Positions 1 through 8,331 of a stretch of 64,000 nt of DNA are shown here, one piece after another; position 1 is the first letter of the stretch; each line of letters starts with the position of its first letter. Origin of the DNA: Shewanella carassii (GTDB taxonomy: Bacteria > Pseudomonadota > Gammaproteobacteria > Enterobacterales > Shewanellaceae); the NCBI RefSeq assembly GCF_002777975.1, contig NZ_NGVS01000014.1, forward strand, positions 140,198-204,197, in the 5' to 3' direction. The notes under the pieces are model-generated. The model ran no database searches. It had not been told where the DNA came from and saw only the letters and a program-made list of their open reading frames with translations. The position numbers and the translations under genes are program-made.

Positions 1-300
1 ACGTTCCTGAGCTTCCAGCATGCTACGCGCCAGCCCCAGACTGCGATAATCGGGTAACACACCGCCCAGCCAACTGTAAAAACACTGTTCGTCCAGCGCA
101 TAACCCAGTTTGAATCCAGCCAGCTCACCTTCCACAAAGGCCAACAACAATAAACAGGTGTTGCCTGTCAGTCGGCGTTCAAATTCTTGCTGTTGGTAGC
201 CGGAATCAAACTCGGGGATCTGAGCACTCAAGGCCATGATCTCATTGATCTGTTGCTGATCAATCTCAGTAATAGCTTTGATTTCAATGGAGTACATCAT
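1..300 (-). CDS. GNAT-family N-acetyltransferase (partial, C-terminus off the left edge)
   Basis: The frame begins ATGATG at 300 with a GAGAGA ribosome-binding site just upstream and runs off the window. About 100 residues are visible. They show the N-terminal half of a GNAT fold: a stretch of hydrophobic beta strands (LLLLAFVEGELAGFKLGYAL) followed by the acetyl-CoA-binding entry YRSLGLARSMLEAQ, where the R-x-x-G-x-A pattern matches GNAT motif A. The substrate cannot be told. It is transcribed in the same direction as the queuosine-precursor transporter upstream, with an 83-base gap. Confidence 0.75.
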   Translation of the reverse strand, partial: MMYSIEIKAITEIDQQQINEIMALSAQIPEFDSGYQQQEFERRLTGNTCLLLLAFVEGELAGFKLGYALDEQCFYSWLGGVLPDYRSLGLARSMLEAQER

Positions 301-383
301 TATTCTCTCAACGGGCCGCAAGTCTCACTGGTTGCGGGATAAAAACTGGCCAAAATTATAACAGGTCTGGCCAGTTGAATGCA

Positions 384-1043
384 TCAGGAGAATTGCTGCT
401 GGTTTTCCGTCTGTAAGATCTTATCTTGCAGCAGTCGCAGCAACACGCCATAGGCCGGCAGGAACAGTCCCAGACTGACCAACAACTTAAAGCTGTAGTC
501 CACTGCGGCGATTTCCGGCCAGTTGGCGGCCATGAAGGGGTCACTGGAGGCGAAGAAGGCGATACTGAAGAACACCAGAGTATCCACCAGGTTGCCTATC
601 AGGGTTGAGGCCGCCGGAGCGACCCACCAGGCACACTGGCGGCGAATTCGGGCAAACACCGCGATATCCATCAGTTGGCCCACTAGATAGGCGGCAAAAC
701 TGGCAAAGGCGATGCGGAATACAAAGGTGTTGAAGTCCGATAGTGCACCTAGCCCCTGAAAATTGCCCTGATGAAACAGTACGCCCATGGCGTAGGAGAT
801 CAGCAAAGCCGGTAGCATGGCCTTGAAGATGATCTGCCGGGCGGCGGCTTGGCCGAATATCCGTACCGTCAAGTCGGTTGCCAGATAGACGAAAGGAAAG
901 CTGAAGGCGCCCCAGGTTGTGTGGAAGCCGAATAGCTGAAATGGTAGCTGCACCAGATAGTTACTGGCACTGATAATCAGAATGTGAAAACTGACCAAGA
1001 GGATCAGCGCGCGTTTGAGCTGCGCATTGGTTAACATTAACAT
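384..1043 (-). CDS. yhhQ: Queuosine-precursor transporter (YhhQ/VUT family)
   Basis: A 219-residue protein with about six hydrophobic segments. It carries family features such as an early NYLVQLPF segment, WGAFSFPFVYLATDLTVRIFG (residues about 45-65) and the TLIGNLVDTLVFF segment near residue 145. Known members import preQ0/preQ1 for queuosine synthesis in the inner membrane. The start at 1043 has AAAAGG seven bases upstream, and this site lies inside a preQ1-type riboswitch, which supports both the start and the substrate. The length fits the family (about 220 residues). Confidence 0.9.
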   Translation of the reverse strand: MLMLTNAQLKRALILLVSFHILIISASNYLVQLPFQLFGFHTTWGAFSFPFVYLATDLTVRIFGQAAARQIIFKAMLPALLISYAMGVLFHQGNFQGLGALSDFNTFVFRIAFASFAAYLVGQLMDIAVFARIRRQCAWWVAPAASTLIGNLVDTLVFFSIAFFASSDPFMAANWPEIAAVDYSFKLLVSLGLFLPAYGVLLRLLQDKILQTENQQQFS

Positions 1044-1050
1044 ATTGTGA

Positions 1051-1086
1051 CCTTTTTAGTTGGTTGGGCGGGGTGAGGGAACCCGC
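1051..1086 (-). promoter_or_regulatory. preQ1-I riboswitch controlling yhhQ
   Basis: Reading the minus strand from 1086, a GCGGG arm is followed by TTCCCTCAC and a CCCCGC arm. An A-rich tail and then ACTAAAAAGG follow. This is the minimal class I layout: one hairpin with conserved GGTTC and CACC loop bases, plus a tail that can fold back as an H-type pseudoknot. The tail contains the ribosome-binding site of yhhQ, so ligand binding would hide it and reduce translation. The role is inferred from the family. What is seen is the motif order and its position directly before a queuosine-precursor transporter. Confidence 0.75.
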
Positions 1087-1113
1087 ATCTTCGGTTTTAC
1101 CGAAAGGGCGCAC

Positions 1114-1141
1114 ATTATAGTGCCCAGAATCAGGCTGACAA
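1114..1141 (-). promoter_or_regulatory. Predicted sigma-70 promoter of yhhQ
   Basis: The minus strand carries TTGTCA (1136-1141), a 16-base spacer and a perfect TATAAT (1114-1119). Transcription would start near 1107. The leader would then hold a small hairpin (CTTTCGG/CCGAAG, about 1088-1106) followed by the preQ1 aptamer. Confidence 0.7.
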
Positions 1142-1211
1142 GAGGGGAGCGTAAAAAATGTCCAGTCCATCTCAAGCTACTCTACACTGAAAAGGAAGAC
1201 AGGAGAGTAAA

Positions 1212-1958
1212 ATGAATCGAATCTGCTGCCTGTTGTTGGCCTTGCTAGTTTTTGCCAGGCCTGCGATTGCCGAACCGACCAAGATCCAGGTCGCCACCGC
1301 CAGTTGGGGCGGTTATACCGAAACCAATGGCGAAGGTTATTATTTTGAGTTGTTGCGACGGGCTTTCCCCGCGCCGGAATGGCAACTGGAAATTCAGTTT
1401 GTGCCCTTTCCCCGTTCCCTGTATATGCTGGAGCGTGAACAGGTGGACATGGTGTTGGGGCTTTATCTGGGAGATATTTCCAAGGGGGTCTACAGTGCTC
1501 AAAAGGTCGAAACCGAGGTGATAGATGCCGCAGTGACCCCCGAGCTGGCCAGTGTTTGGCAAGGGATAGACTCTCTGACTTCTCGCCGGGTTCAAGCCCT
1601 GATCGCCTATCGTTTTTTTACCCTGACTCAGGTCCCCATGTACTATCAGGAAACCAGCAGCCTGCTGGAGATGTTACGGCAGGTCAATGTCGGCAAAATC
1701 GATGCGGTGCTCGACTATAAACCGGATATGCTGCCGTTATTGCAGCAACTCGATCAACCTAGGAGATTGGTTATTATAGAGGACGTGTTGCGGGCCGATG
1801 TCTACTTTGCCTTTGCCAAAAACCCTAAAGGGCTCAAGTTAAAACAGATATTTGACCAGCAGTTTGCCGAACTGGAGCAGTCGGGTGAGCTGGAGGCTAT
1901 CAAGCAGAGATGTATGGAGCAATTGCAATTGCGGATGCAGGAGCCACCCCCACCTTAA
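1212..1958 (+). CDS. Periplasmic solute-binding protein, amino-acid type (SBP_bac_3)
   Basis: A 248-residue protein with a clear signal peptide (cleavage after AIA, residue 20). The body reads as a PF00497-type two-lobe binding protein: the early ATASWGGYTETNGEGYYFELLRRAF segment corresponds to the usual opening beta strand and helix, and VNVGKIDAVLDYKPDML to the second-lobe ligand contact. AGGAGAG sits about 7 bases before the ATG. No permease or ATPase gene lies beside it, so it may be an orphan sensor or binding protein, as is common in Shewanella. The ligand is unknown. Its 3' end overlaps the convergent menF by 4 bases. Confidence 0.75.
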   Translation: MNRICCLLLALLVFARPAIAEPTKIQVATASWGGYTETNGEGYYFELLRRAFPAPEWQLEIQFVPFPRSLYMLEREQVDMVLGLYLGDISKGVYSAQKVETEVIDAAVTPELASVWQGIDSLTSRRVQALIAYRFFTLTQVPMYYQETSSLLEMLRQVNVGKIDAVLDYKPDMLPLLQQLDQPRRLVIIEDVLRADVYFAFAKNPKGLKLKQIFDQQFAELEQSGELEAIKQRCMEQLQLRMQEPPPP

Positions 1959-3313
1959 AAATCCAACAGAATCGACATTATGGTGGCGAGCTTATTCTCT
2001 AACTCTTGCCATTCGGCTTGTGGATCTGAGCCTGCGACTATACCGGCACCGGCAAACAGATTGATGCAGCCGGGTTCCAACAGGGCACAACGAATGGCTA
2101 CCGCAAACTCACTCTCATATTTATTCAGATAACCGCAGGCTCCGGCGTACCAGCCGCGCATATAACCTTCCCGTTGGCGCAGAAAACTGATGGCCGACTC
2201 CCGCGGCAGGCCGCCGACGGCCGGGGTTGGGTGCAAGGCTTGCAGCAGTTGAAAATCTTTTACTCCGTGTCGCAGCTCGGCGCGAATCGATCTGTGTAAG
2301 TGTTGAATATGGTTGAGTTTAAAGATGGTTGGCGTCTCATCGGCGCCGACATAACGGCTCAGCGGGGTCAGCGCCTTGACAATATGCTCCCTGACCAACT
2401 GATTTTCATGGCTATTCTTGCTGTCATCCAACAGTTGTTGCGCCAGACGCTCATCTTCTTCCGGTGTTAGGCCGCGAATGGTGGTGCCGGCCAGGGCTTC
2501 GGTATACAGCTCTTGCTGCTGGCGGCGATAGAGACGCTCGGGCGAACAGGAGATAAAGCTGCGCAGTGGGCTGAATTCGAAACCAAACTGAAAACTATTG
2601 GGGTTGCGCCCCTGCCAGCTGGCCAATACTTGCCAGGGATCCGGCGTGTCTTTCACCTGCAGCTGAGTCAGGCGCGACAGCACCACTTTGGGCGTGTTCT
2701 GGTTGAATCTGGGGGCGGTAACCTGTTCCACCAGTGTCTTCCAGCGCGGGTAGTCAGGTCTGTCATTGCGTGACAACTGTTCTGTCTTGGTCGGTGGTGT
2801 CATGGGCCGGGCTGGCATTAAAGCATCCAGCGCGGCTTGTGCCAGGGTTATTTCCGCTTGCTTGTCAGGCTGGCCCAAATTCAGGTTAACCAAGAGGCGG
2901 AAATGGTCCGAACTACGTCTCAGCTCGATTCTGGGTAACAGGAATCTGGCGCGACCAAACTCGGGCCAAGAGGCGATTTCGCGATCGAAGGCGACACCGC
3001 CATAGTAACGGATCTCCTGATTACTGGAGTAGGCGCGCTGCTTTTCATAGACTTCGGCCAAGGCCTCGTCTGTGACTTCATCCTCGAAGCGAAAATCCAG
3101 GCAGCAGCCGATGGCAGCCACTTCTTCGAGTCGGTCCCTTCCTTGCCAGTAGACCCTCGGATAGCTGGGCTGGGAGGCCAGCCAGGAGATCAGCGGAATC
3201 GCCTGTACCTCAGCAGCCAATTGGACAATAGGCTCTGCTGGCGTCAGTTTGGCCAGTTGACACAGTTTGTCTTTGAGTGACGAAATGGCCTGAGGCAGGG
3301 TAAGTGCTGACAA
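1955..3313 (-). CDS. menF: Isochorismate synthase MenF
   Basis: A 452-residue chorismate-utilising enzyme that converts chorismate to isochorismate, the first step of menaquinone synthesis in the cytoplasm. The C-terminal two thirds hold the family hallmarks: SCSPERL, EALAGTTIRG, the helix ENQLVREHIV, HPTPAVGGLPRE, and the closing LFAGAGIVAGSDPQAEWQELENKL. The N-terminal part is variable, as in MenF. Entry at 3313 is the longest frame and a shorter start is possible. The gene stands alone here, without menD beside it. EntC-like function is less likely because no siderophore genes are nearby. Confidence 0.9.
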   Translation of the reverse strand: MSALTLPQAISSLKDKLCQLAKLTPAEPIVQLAAEVQAIPLISWLASQPSYPRVYWQGRDRLEEVAAIGCCLDFRFEDEVTDEALAEVYEKQRAYSSNQEIRYYGGVAFDREIASWPEFGRARFLLPRIELRRSSDHFRLLVNLNLGQPDKQAEITLAQAALDALMPARPMTPPTKTEQLSRNDRPDYPRWKTLVEQVTAPRFNQNTPKVVLSRLTQLQVKDTPDPWQVLASWQGRNPNSFQFGFEFSPLRSFISCSPERLYRRQQQELYTEALAGTTIRGLTPEEDERLAQQLLDDSKNSHENQLVREHIVKALTPLSRYVGADETPTIFKLNHIQHLHRSIRAELRHGVKDFQLLQALHPTPAVGGLPRESAISFLRQREGYMRGWYAGACGYLNKYESEFAVAIRCALLEPGCINLFAGAGIVAGSDPQAEWQELENKLATIMSILLDF

Positions 3314-3667
3314 AGGGGGGGACTCCGAACAATCCGAACAAAGGGATCCGGAAGCAGAAAGCGTCCGGCTAACAGTATCTTTAACACAAACTAAAGTTCC
3401 ACACTCCGAGTGTCAAGCCATCGAAGGGGCCTGTGTGACGTGTAGCATGATCCCATTAATCAGTTTAAGTTAATGTGATGTAAGTGGACATTTTTGCTCG
3501 GCAAATTGTCTGGGTGGGACAATCTGTCTTATCGGCATTCGGTTTCGTACTCCCTACGAACTAATATCTCGATCTATATTGGTTTTTGCTGTTATTCAGC
3601 TTGTGGCTTTTTTGGGCGGCGCCAGAATAGCCCGGATAATTCCAACCTGAAATGACAGAAGAGCCTT
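3314..3667. other. 354-bp intergenic region upstream of the TonB/ECF unit
   Basis: AT-rich leader between divergent menF and the TonB receptor gene. It holds an ATTGTC/GACAAT inverted repeat, a palindrome TTCGTA-CTCCC-TACGAA at 3544-3560, and an AATAT/ATATT pair around 3564-3580. I find no recognisable vitamin riboswitch (no RFN, THI box or B12 box signature). Confidence 0.5.
3544..3560. promoter_or_regulatory. Candidate operator: 6-bp palindrome with 5-bp spacer
   Basis: TTCGTA, CTCCC, TACGAA forms a perfect dyad about 108 bases before the receptor start. A near -10-like TATATT lies at about 3575-3580. The position suits a repressor or activator site for the nutrient-uptake unit. The regulator is unknown. 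Confidence 0.3.
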
Positions 3668-5752
3668 ATGTCCCATATACCGGTAAAACTCTCTGCCCTC
3701 GCACTGGCGTTGGGCTGTGCCATGCAGGCCAATGCGGCCCCTATTGAACGTGATCCTTTGGTGGATAACGCAATGGATGTGATAGTGGTGCACGGTGAGC
3801 GTGCCAACGCTACCGAAGTTGCTACTACCAGTTGGAGCATTTCCGAAGAGGAAATCCAGGCACTGGGAGCCCAGAGCCTGGATGAAGTGTTGAAGAATGT
3901 CCCCGGCGTTTACGTGCGTTACGGCGGCGAGGGCACTCCAAGAGTGGATATCCGCGGTTTCAAGACCCGCCATGTGACCCTGTTGATCAATGGTGTACCG
4001 GCCAATAGCGCCGATGATGGTCAGTTTGATCCCAGCGTGATCCCAACTAGTCAGATTGCCAGGGTTGAAGTCTCCGTTGGCCCAACTTCAGTACTCTATG
4101 GCCCAGGCGGCGCCGGTGGTGTTATCAACATCATCACCAAACGAGGAAGCAGCGCTCCTGCGTTATCCGGCAACCTGGAACTGGCCAAGGATGACACCTT
4201 CAAGGGTGATATCAGTGCCGCCGGTTCGGGCGACAACTGGCAGGGGCTTATCAGTGCTGGTTATCAGCACACAGATGGTTTTCCTATGTCATCTGACTAT
4301 CAAGTCACTGAGTATCAAGATAAATATCTACGAAACAATGCAGATAAAGAACTGACTAACCTGTACGCTCAAGGCAGCTACTGGCTCAGTGACAACACTC
4401 AACTGATTGCTAATATGGCACTGCGCTCAGGCGAGTGGGGCAAGCCACCAAGAGATGGCAGCGGTAGCGGTCGGGTCAAGTTTGAACGGGTCGATGACTA
4501 TGATTCACAGACTTTCCAACTGGGTCTGGCACACAAGTTCAATGATACTTTCACTTTCCGTGGCTTTGGTTATCACAACCAGAGCGACACCTATGAAACC
4601 GTTTACGGCGATGACAGCTACGCCTCGTTGACCGAATCCCAGGACGGCCGCTCTACAGTGCAAGGCGCCAATCTACAGCTGATCACCGACTTCGACACCG
4701 CAGGCATGCTGACGACTTCAGTGATTGCTGAAAAGCAGAGCTGGGAAGCGGTAGCTGAAAGCCTGGGCTCCTCCAAGTCAGGCAGCCGCAAGGCCTCTGG
4801 TGGCGGTAAGGGATCCGGTGGTGGTTCTGGCGGTGGTTCGGGCTCCGGCGGTGGTAATGGTTCTGGTGGTGGCAGCGGCTCTGGTGGTGGTAGCAGTGCT
4901 AGCACTGAATTATTCGATGATTCGGCCTGGGTTTATACTGCGGCGGCCGAGTATCAGTTCCAATCAGAAGGCGATTGGGGCTTTACTCTGGGTGGTGCTT
5001 ACCACGATATGGACAAGACCGAAGGCAACGAGAACGATTACTCGGCGCTGGCTTCAGGTTTCTGGCAAGCGGCCGATGAGACTCGTCTGAGCCTGAGTGC
5101 GGCTCGTAAGGTACGTTTCCCCTCGATGCGTAACCTTTATTCCCTATCTTCCGGTAACCAGGAGCTGGAAACGGAAATCTCCAAGCATGTTGAGCTGGGG
5201 CTGGAGCAGGGGCTGGGAATGAATACCGAGCTGCAGTTATACCTCTATCACACTGATGCCGATGATTACATTGCCAAAGATGTCAATGGCATGTACCAGA
5301 ACATAGGCAACTATCGCTTCCAGGGTTTGGATACCGTGCTGTCCAACAACAGCATAGAGAATCTGGATCTGAGCTTGAGCTACAGCTATCTGAACGCCGA
5401 AGACAGAGACAGCAGCACAGGGTTTGATGGTCTGGACTATCGTCCCAAGCATCAACTGCGCTTCCAGTTGGGCTACAAGCTGCCGACCGAGACTCGTATC
5501 CACCTGAACGTAGAACGCATCATGGACCAGAACTACTACGATCAGGAGAAGATCGGCGGTCAAAAGGTGTGGCAGGAGAAATCCCTGGAGGATTACACCC
5601 TGGTGGACATCAATCTGGTACAGCCTTTGCTTAAAGACAACTTGGAACTCTACTTGCGAGCCACTAACCTGCTGGACGAGAATTACTATCAGAGCGATTC
5701 TCTGCCTCAGGCCGGTAGACAAGTCTTTGTTGGGATTAACTGGCAGATCTGA
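3668..5752 (+). CDS. TonB-dependent outer-membrane receptor with Gly/Ser-rich loop insertion
   Basis: A 694-residue receptor. It has a signal peptide (cleavage near ANA, residue 23), a TonB-box-like DVIVVHGE (about 37-44) and a plug domain with LDEVLKNVPGV, RVDIRGF and VEVSVGPTSVLYGPGGAGGVINIIT (about 70-155). A 22-strand-type barrel follows, ending in QVFVGINWQI. The barrel is interrupted at about residues 366-412 by a low-complexity run of G, S and a few K/R. The last residue is Ile rather than the usual Phe/Trp. The gene stops 2 bases before the ABC ATPase gene, so they are surely co-transcribed. Substrate unknown. The plug resembles BtuB/FepA types, which is not enough to name a ligand. 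Confidence 0.9.
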   Translation: MSHIPVKLSALALALGCAMQANAAPIERDPLVDNAMDVIVVHGERANATEVATTSWSISEEEIQALGAQSLDEVLKNVPGVYVRYGGEGTPRVDIRGFKTRHVTLLINGVPANSADDGQFDPSVIPTSQIARVEVSVGPTSVLYGPGGAGGVINIITKRGSSAPALSGNLELAKDDTFKGDISAAGSGDNWQGLISAGYQHTDGFPMSSDYQVTEYQDKYLRNNADKELTNLYAQGSYWLSDNTQLIANMALRSGEWGKPPRDGSGSGRVKFERVDDYDSQTFQLGLAHKFNDTFTFRGFGYHNQSDTYETVYGDDSYASLTESQDGRSTVQGANLQLITDFDTAGMLTTSVIAEKQSWEAVAESLGSSKSGSRKASGGGKGSGGGSGGGSGSGGGNGSGGGSGSGGGSSASTELFDDSAWVYTAAAEYQFQSEGDWGFTLGGAYHDMDKTEGNENDYSALASGFWQAADETRLSLSAARKVRFPSMRNLYSLSSGNQELETEISKHVELGLEQGLGMNTELQLYLYHTDADDYIAKDVNGMYQNIGNYRFQGLDTVLSNNSIENLDLSLSYSYLNAEDRDSSTGFDGLDYRPKHQLRFQLGYKLPTETRIHLNVERIMDQNYYDQEKIGGQKVWQEKSLEDYTLVDINLVQPLLKDNLELYLRATNLLDENYYQSDSLPQAGRQVFVGINWQI
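4766..4905 (+). repeat. Gly/Ser-codon low-complexity repeat inside the receptor gene
   Basis: About 47 codons of imperfect repeats of GGTGGTGGC-AGC-GGC-TCT type, encoding stretches such as SGGGSGSGGGNGSGGG preceded by a few basic residues. It lies between two predicted barrel strands and is in frame, so it would form a long flexible loop, most likely at the cell surface. Slippage-prone repeats like this often vary in length between strains. Confidence 0.85.
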
Positions 5753-5754
5753 TA

Positions 5755-7104
5755 ATGCGCTTACTCGAACTCGAAGGGATCAATTTCAATTACGGCTGTT
5801 TGCAGCCTTTGATTTTGAGGGATCTGGATTTGAAAATAGAATCCGGCTCCTGCCACTGCATCAGTGGCCCCACGGGTTCGGGTAAGTCCAGTCTGCTGGC
5901 TCTGCTTGCCGGGCTGCAACATCGCCCCTGTGAAGGCGGTATTTTTAAGCGTCAGGGGCTGTTGGTGGGCCTAGTGATGCAAGACCCTCAAGTACAAATA
6001 TTGCGCCAGACAGTTGGAGCTGAGGTGGCCTTTGCCCTGGAAAATCTCGGTGTACCCAGCGACCAGATGATCTCCCGGGTGCAGCATGCACTGCGCCGGG
6101 TGGGCTTGTTTGTTTCGCTGGAAACCCCAATTAGCAAGTTGTCTCTTGGACAGAAGTATCGCCTGATGATAGCCGCTCAGTTGGTGAGTGAACCGGCGGT
6201 TCTGCTGTTGGATGAACCTTGGGCGCAGCTGGATAATGCCGGTGTCGATGAGCTGCTGGCAGTGATCCGTAATCTGCTGGCTGAAGGGATGGCCGTTGTC
6301 TTGGTGGAACACAACGCGCAGGCTTTTGCCTCGGTTGTTGAACACTTCTGGCACTTGCACCAAGGTCGCCTGCTGCCCGGCAGTTATCGGGTCGAACCCG
6401 GCAGCCATTTGCAACGGCTGGAGCCGGATCGGAGCAGGGAACTGGTCAGTGCCACTTCATTTGAATTTCGTTATCAGGGGCATACGCCCCTGTTTGTGTG
6501 TCAACAGGGTCTGTCTTTGGGCGCCGGTGAGCTGGTGACCCTGACGGGTAACAACGGTTCGGGCAAGAGCAGTTTACTGAAGGCGATAGCCGGTATTCAA
6601 CCCGCGGTAGCGTCACTGCCGTTGCGGGTCTTCGGTCGTAAGCCCAAACCAGGCATCTTTGGTTCTATGCTGGGGCTGTTGATGCAGCGTCCCAACCGTC
6701 AGTTGTTTGAGGCCACAGTGATCGAGGAGATGCAGTTTGGTCTGCGCCGCTTCGACCTGCCGCTTTCCCGGGCCGAAAACCTACTTGAGCAGCTCGACCT
6801 GCTGCATCTCGCCCAAAGCTCGCCCCATACACTGTCCTATGGTCAGCAGCATTTGATTGCCTTGGCCTCCATCGCCTGTGTGACCCCTAGCTTGATGCTG
6901 TTGGATGACCCCTTGGCTGGATTGGATGGCGAATATCTGGGGCGATTGTGGCAGATCCTCAACTACCTGCGTGAACAGGGGAGCAGCATAGTGATAGCCA
7001 GCCACAGACCCTTGCCGAACTTGCCATCCAGCCAAGTTTGGCGGTTACAACAAGGACAGCTGGAGATAGAGGTTACTCCGGAGGAGGTTGCCTGTGTGGG
7101 TTAA
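5755..7104 (+). CDS. Double ABC ATPase (ECF-type EcfA-EcfA' fusion)
   Basis: A 449-residue protein with two complete nucleotide-binding domains. Domain 1 has Walker A GPTGSGKSS, signature LSLGQ, Walker B VLLLDEP and an H-loop EH. Domain 2 has GNNGSGKSS, LSYGQQ, LMLLDDP and SH. In domain 2 the catalytic Glu after Walker B is Asp, suggesting an asymmetric ATPase with one degenerate site. There are no membrane segments. Together with the next two genes it forms an energy-coupling-factor transporter, where such fused ATPases are well known. The start is fixed by the 2-base gap to the receptor stop. Confidence 0.9.
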   Translation: MRLLELEGINFNYGCLQPLILRDLDLKIESGSCHCISGPTGSGKSSLLALLAGLQHRPCEGGIFKRQGLLVGLVMQDPQVQILRQTVGAEVAFALENLGVPSDQMISRVQHALRRVGLFVSLETPISKLSLGQKYRLMIAAQLVSEPAVLLLDEPWAQLDNAGVDELLAVIRNLLAEGMAVVLVEHNAQAFASVVEHFWHLHQGRLLPGSYRVEPGSHLQRLEPDRSRELVSATSFEFRYQGHTPLFVCQQGLSLGAGELVTLTGNNGSGKSSLLKAIAGIQPAVASLPLRVFGRKPKPGIFGSMLGLLMQRPNRQLFEATVIEEMQFGLRRFDLPLSRAENLLEQLDLLHLAQSSPHTLSYGQQHLIALASIACVTPSLMLLDDPLAGLDGEYLGRLWQILNYLREQGSSIVIASHRPLPNLPSSQVWRLQQGQLEIEVTPEEVACVG

Positions 7105-7777
7105 AGGACGGCGCCACGGCCGTACTTCTCCTAAGGGGTTGGATTTAGGCATGTGGGGCAGCGCCACCGCTCTGTTATTGGTAGTGACCTTGTCATCGGC
7201 GGCGTTTCTTCTACCTCAGGCGCAGCTTCCCTGGTTAGCCGCCATCAATTTGATCTTGGTGGTTCATGGCATGCTGCAGCGCGGCGCCATTGGCGGGGTG
7301 ATCCGCTTTGTCTTGCTGCAACTCGGTTTTACTTTGGGGTTGTATGCACTGATGCACGGCGGCGAGCAGCTGGGCCAAGGCACCTTGGCCGTGGCCCGCA
7401 TCACTCTAGCGCTGCTGCCGGGATGGTGGCTGTCGGTTTCCGTACGCCCGGAACGAATAGGCGAGGTGTTATGCTTGGTCATGCCGGCCAAATGGGCCTT
7501 TGTGGTGGCTGCCTCCATAGGCCTGCTGCCCTTTATGACCCAGGAGATCGCCGAGATCTATCAACTGCAGCGGCTGCGGGGGGCGCGAATTGCCCCCAAG
7601 CAACTGCTCAACCCCCGCAATTGGCCGGAGCTGGCCTACTGTGTGCTATTTCCCCTCTTGATCCAACTGCTTAAATTGGCCAAACAGATGGCGCTGGCCG
7701 CCAAGAGCCGCCACTTTGGCCACACTTCCAAGCCTACCCATTGGCGGGACAACCGGAGCGAACATGGCAACAAATAA
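7094..7777 (+). CDS. EcfT-like transmembrane coupling protein (CbiQ family)
   Basis: A membrane protein of about 227 residues with four to five hydrophobic segments. It carries two EcfT-type cytoplasmic coupling motifs: RLRGARI (about residue 158) and AAKSRHFG near the C-terminus, equivalent to the Ala-Arg-Gly motifs that contact the ATPases. I prefer the GTG at 7094 because GGAGGAGG (7080-7087) lies about 6 bases before it. The TTG at 7088 abuts the ribosome-binding site. The gene overlaps the end of the ATPase gene and the start of the next one, typical of a translationally coupled ECF operon. Confidence 0.85.
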   Translation: MWVKGRRHGRTSPKGLDLGMWGSATALLLVVTLSSAAFLLPQAQLPWLAAINLILVVHGMLQRGAIGGVIRFVLLQLGFTLGLYALMHGGEQLGQGTLAVARITLALLPGWWLSVSVRPERIGEVLCLVMPAKWAFVVAASIGLLPFMTQEIAEIYQLQRLRGARIAPKQLLNPRNWPELAYCVLFPLLIQLLKLAKQMALAAKSRHFGHTSKPTHWRDNRSEHGNK

Positions 7778-8318
7778 AACTAAAGGATTTCAACTGCAGG
7801 ATGCGCTCTTTATCGGCTTTTGCGCCACCTTGCTGGTGGCGGTCAAGAGCATGCTCAGATTAAAGCTCGGCCTGTCGGGACATTCTATGTTGCTGATGAG
7901 CTTTTTCTATCTCACCTGTTACGGCATTGTCGGACGCATGGGGGCCATGACAGCCTGCGGTGCCTTGGCCGGAGTGGTTGCCATGACCTTGGGGGTGGGC
8001 AAGGGCGGCCCGCTGATCTTGCTTAAGTTCGTGATCCCGGCCGTGTCGATGGACCTGGCGCTGCTGCTGTTGGCCAATGCGTTTAACTTGCGCTGGCGTT
8101 TCATCGCCTTGGCCTTGGTGGGTTGTATCGCCTGGGCCGCTAAAGGGCTGGTAGAGGATCTGCTGGTGGGCATGAGTGAGCAGGTGGCCTTGGTGCGTTT
8201 TGGTCTCAAGTGTTTACAAGGTGGGGCCTTTGCCATAGTCGGGGCGCTGCTGGTGCCCCCTGTTTTGAGACGCCTCAAGGCCCACGATCTTCTCCACAAA
8301 GATATTCAGACAGATTGA
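7764..8318 (+). CDS. Predicted ECF S component (substrate-binding membrane subunit)
   Basis: A 184-residue protein, hydrophobic throughout with about five to six membrane segments, the size and topology of ECF S components. The ATG at 7764 has CGGAG at a good distance and overlaps the EcfT gene by 14 bases. The first segment (ALFIGFCATLLVAVKSML) leads into a GLSGHSML loop. I do not recognise it as ThiT, RibU, BioY, CbiM, NikM, HmpT, QueT or FolT, so the substrate is open. Assignment as S component rests mainly on topology and position. Confidence 0.6.
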   Translation: MATNKTKGFQLQDALFIGFCATLLVAVKSMLRLKLGLSGHSMLLMSFFYLTCYGIVGRMGAMTACGALAGVVAMTLGVGKGGPLILLKFVIPAVSMDLALLLLANAFNLRWRFIALALVGCIAWAAKGLVEDLLVGMSEQVALVRFGLKCLQGGAFAIVGALLVPPVLRRLKAHDLLHKDIQTD

Positions 8319-8331
8319 TTAAGGTTGATTG

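Noticed and set aside
3314-3667. Cobalamin or thiamin riboswitch before the TonB/ECF unit
   Set aside because: None of the conserved B12-box or THI-box blocks could be found.
4618-4905. Proline-rich minus-strand frame opposite the receptor repeat
   Set aside because: The PPPEPLPPP pattern is just the antisense reading of Gly/Ser codons.
4766-4905. Possible artificial linker or vector contamination because of Gly/Ser repeats
   Set aside because: The repeat is in frame inside a natural receptor gene, includes basic residues and irregular units, and flanking sequence is normal; a natural low-complexity loop is the better reading.
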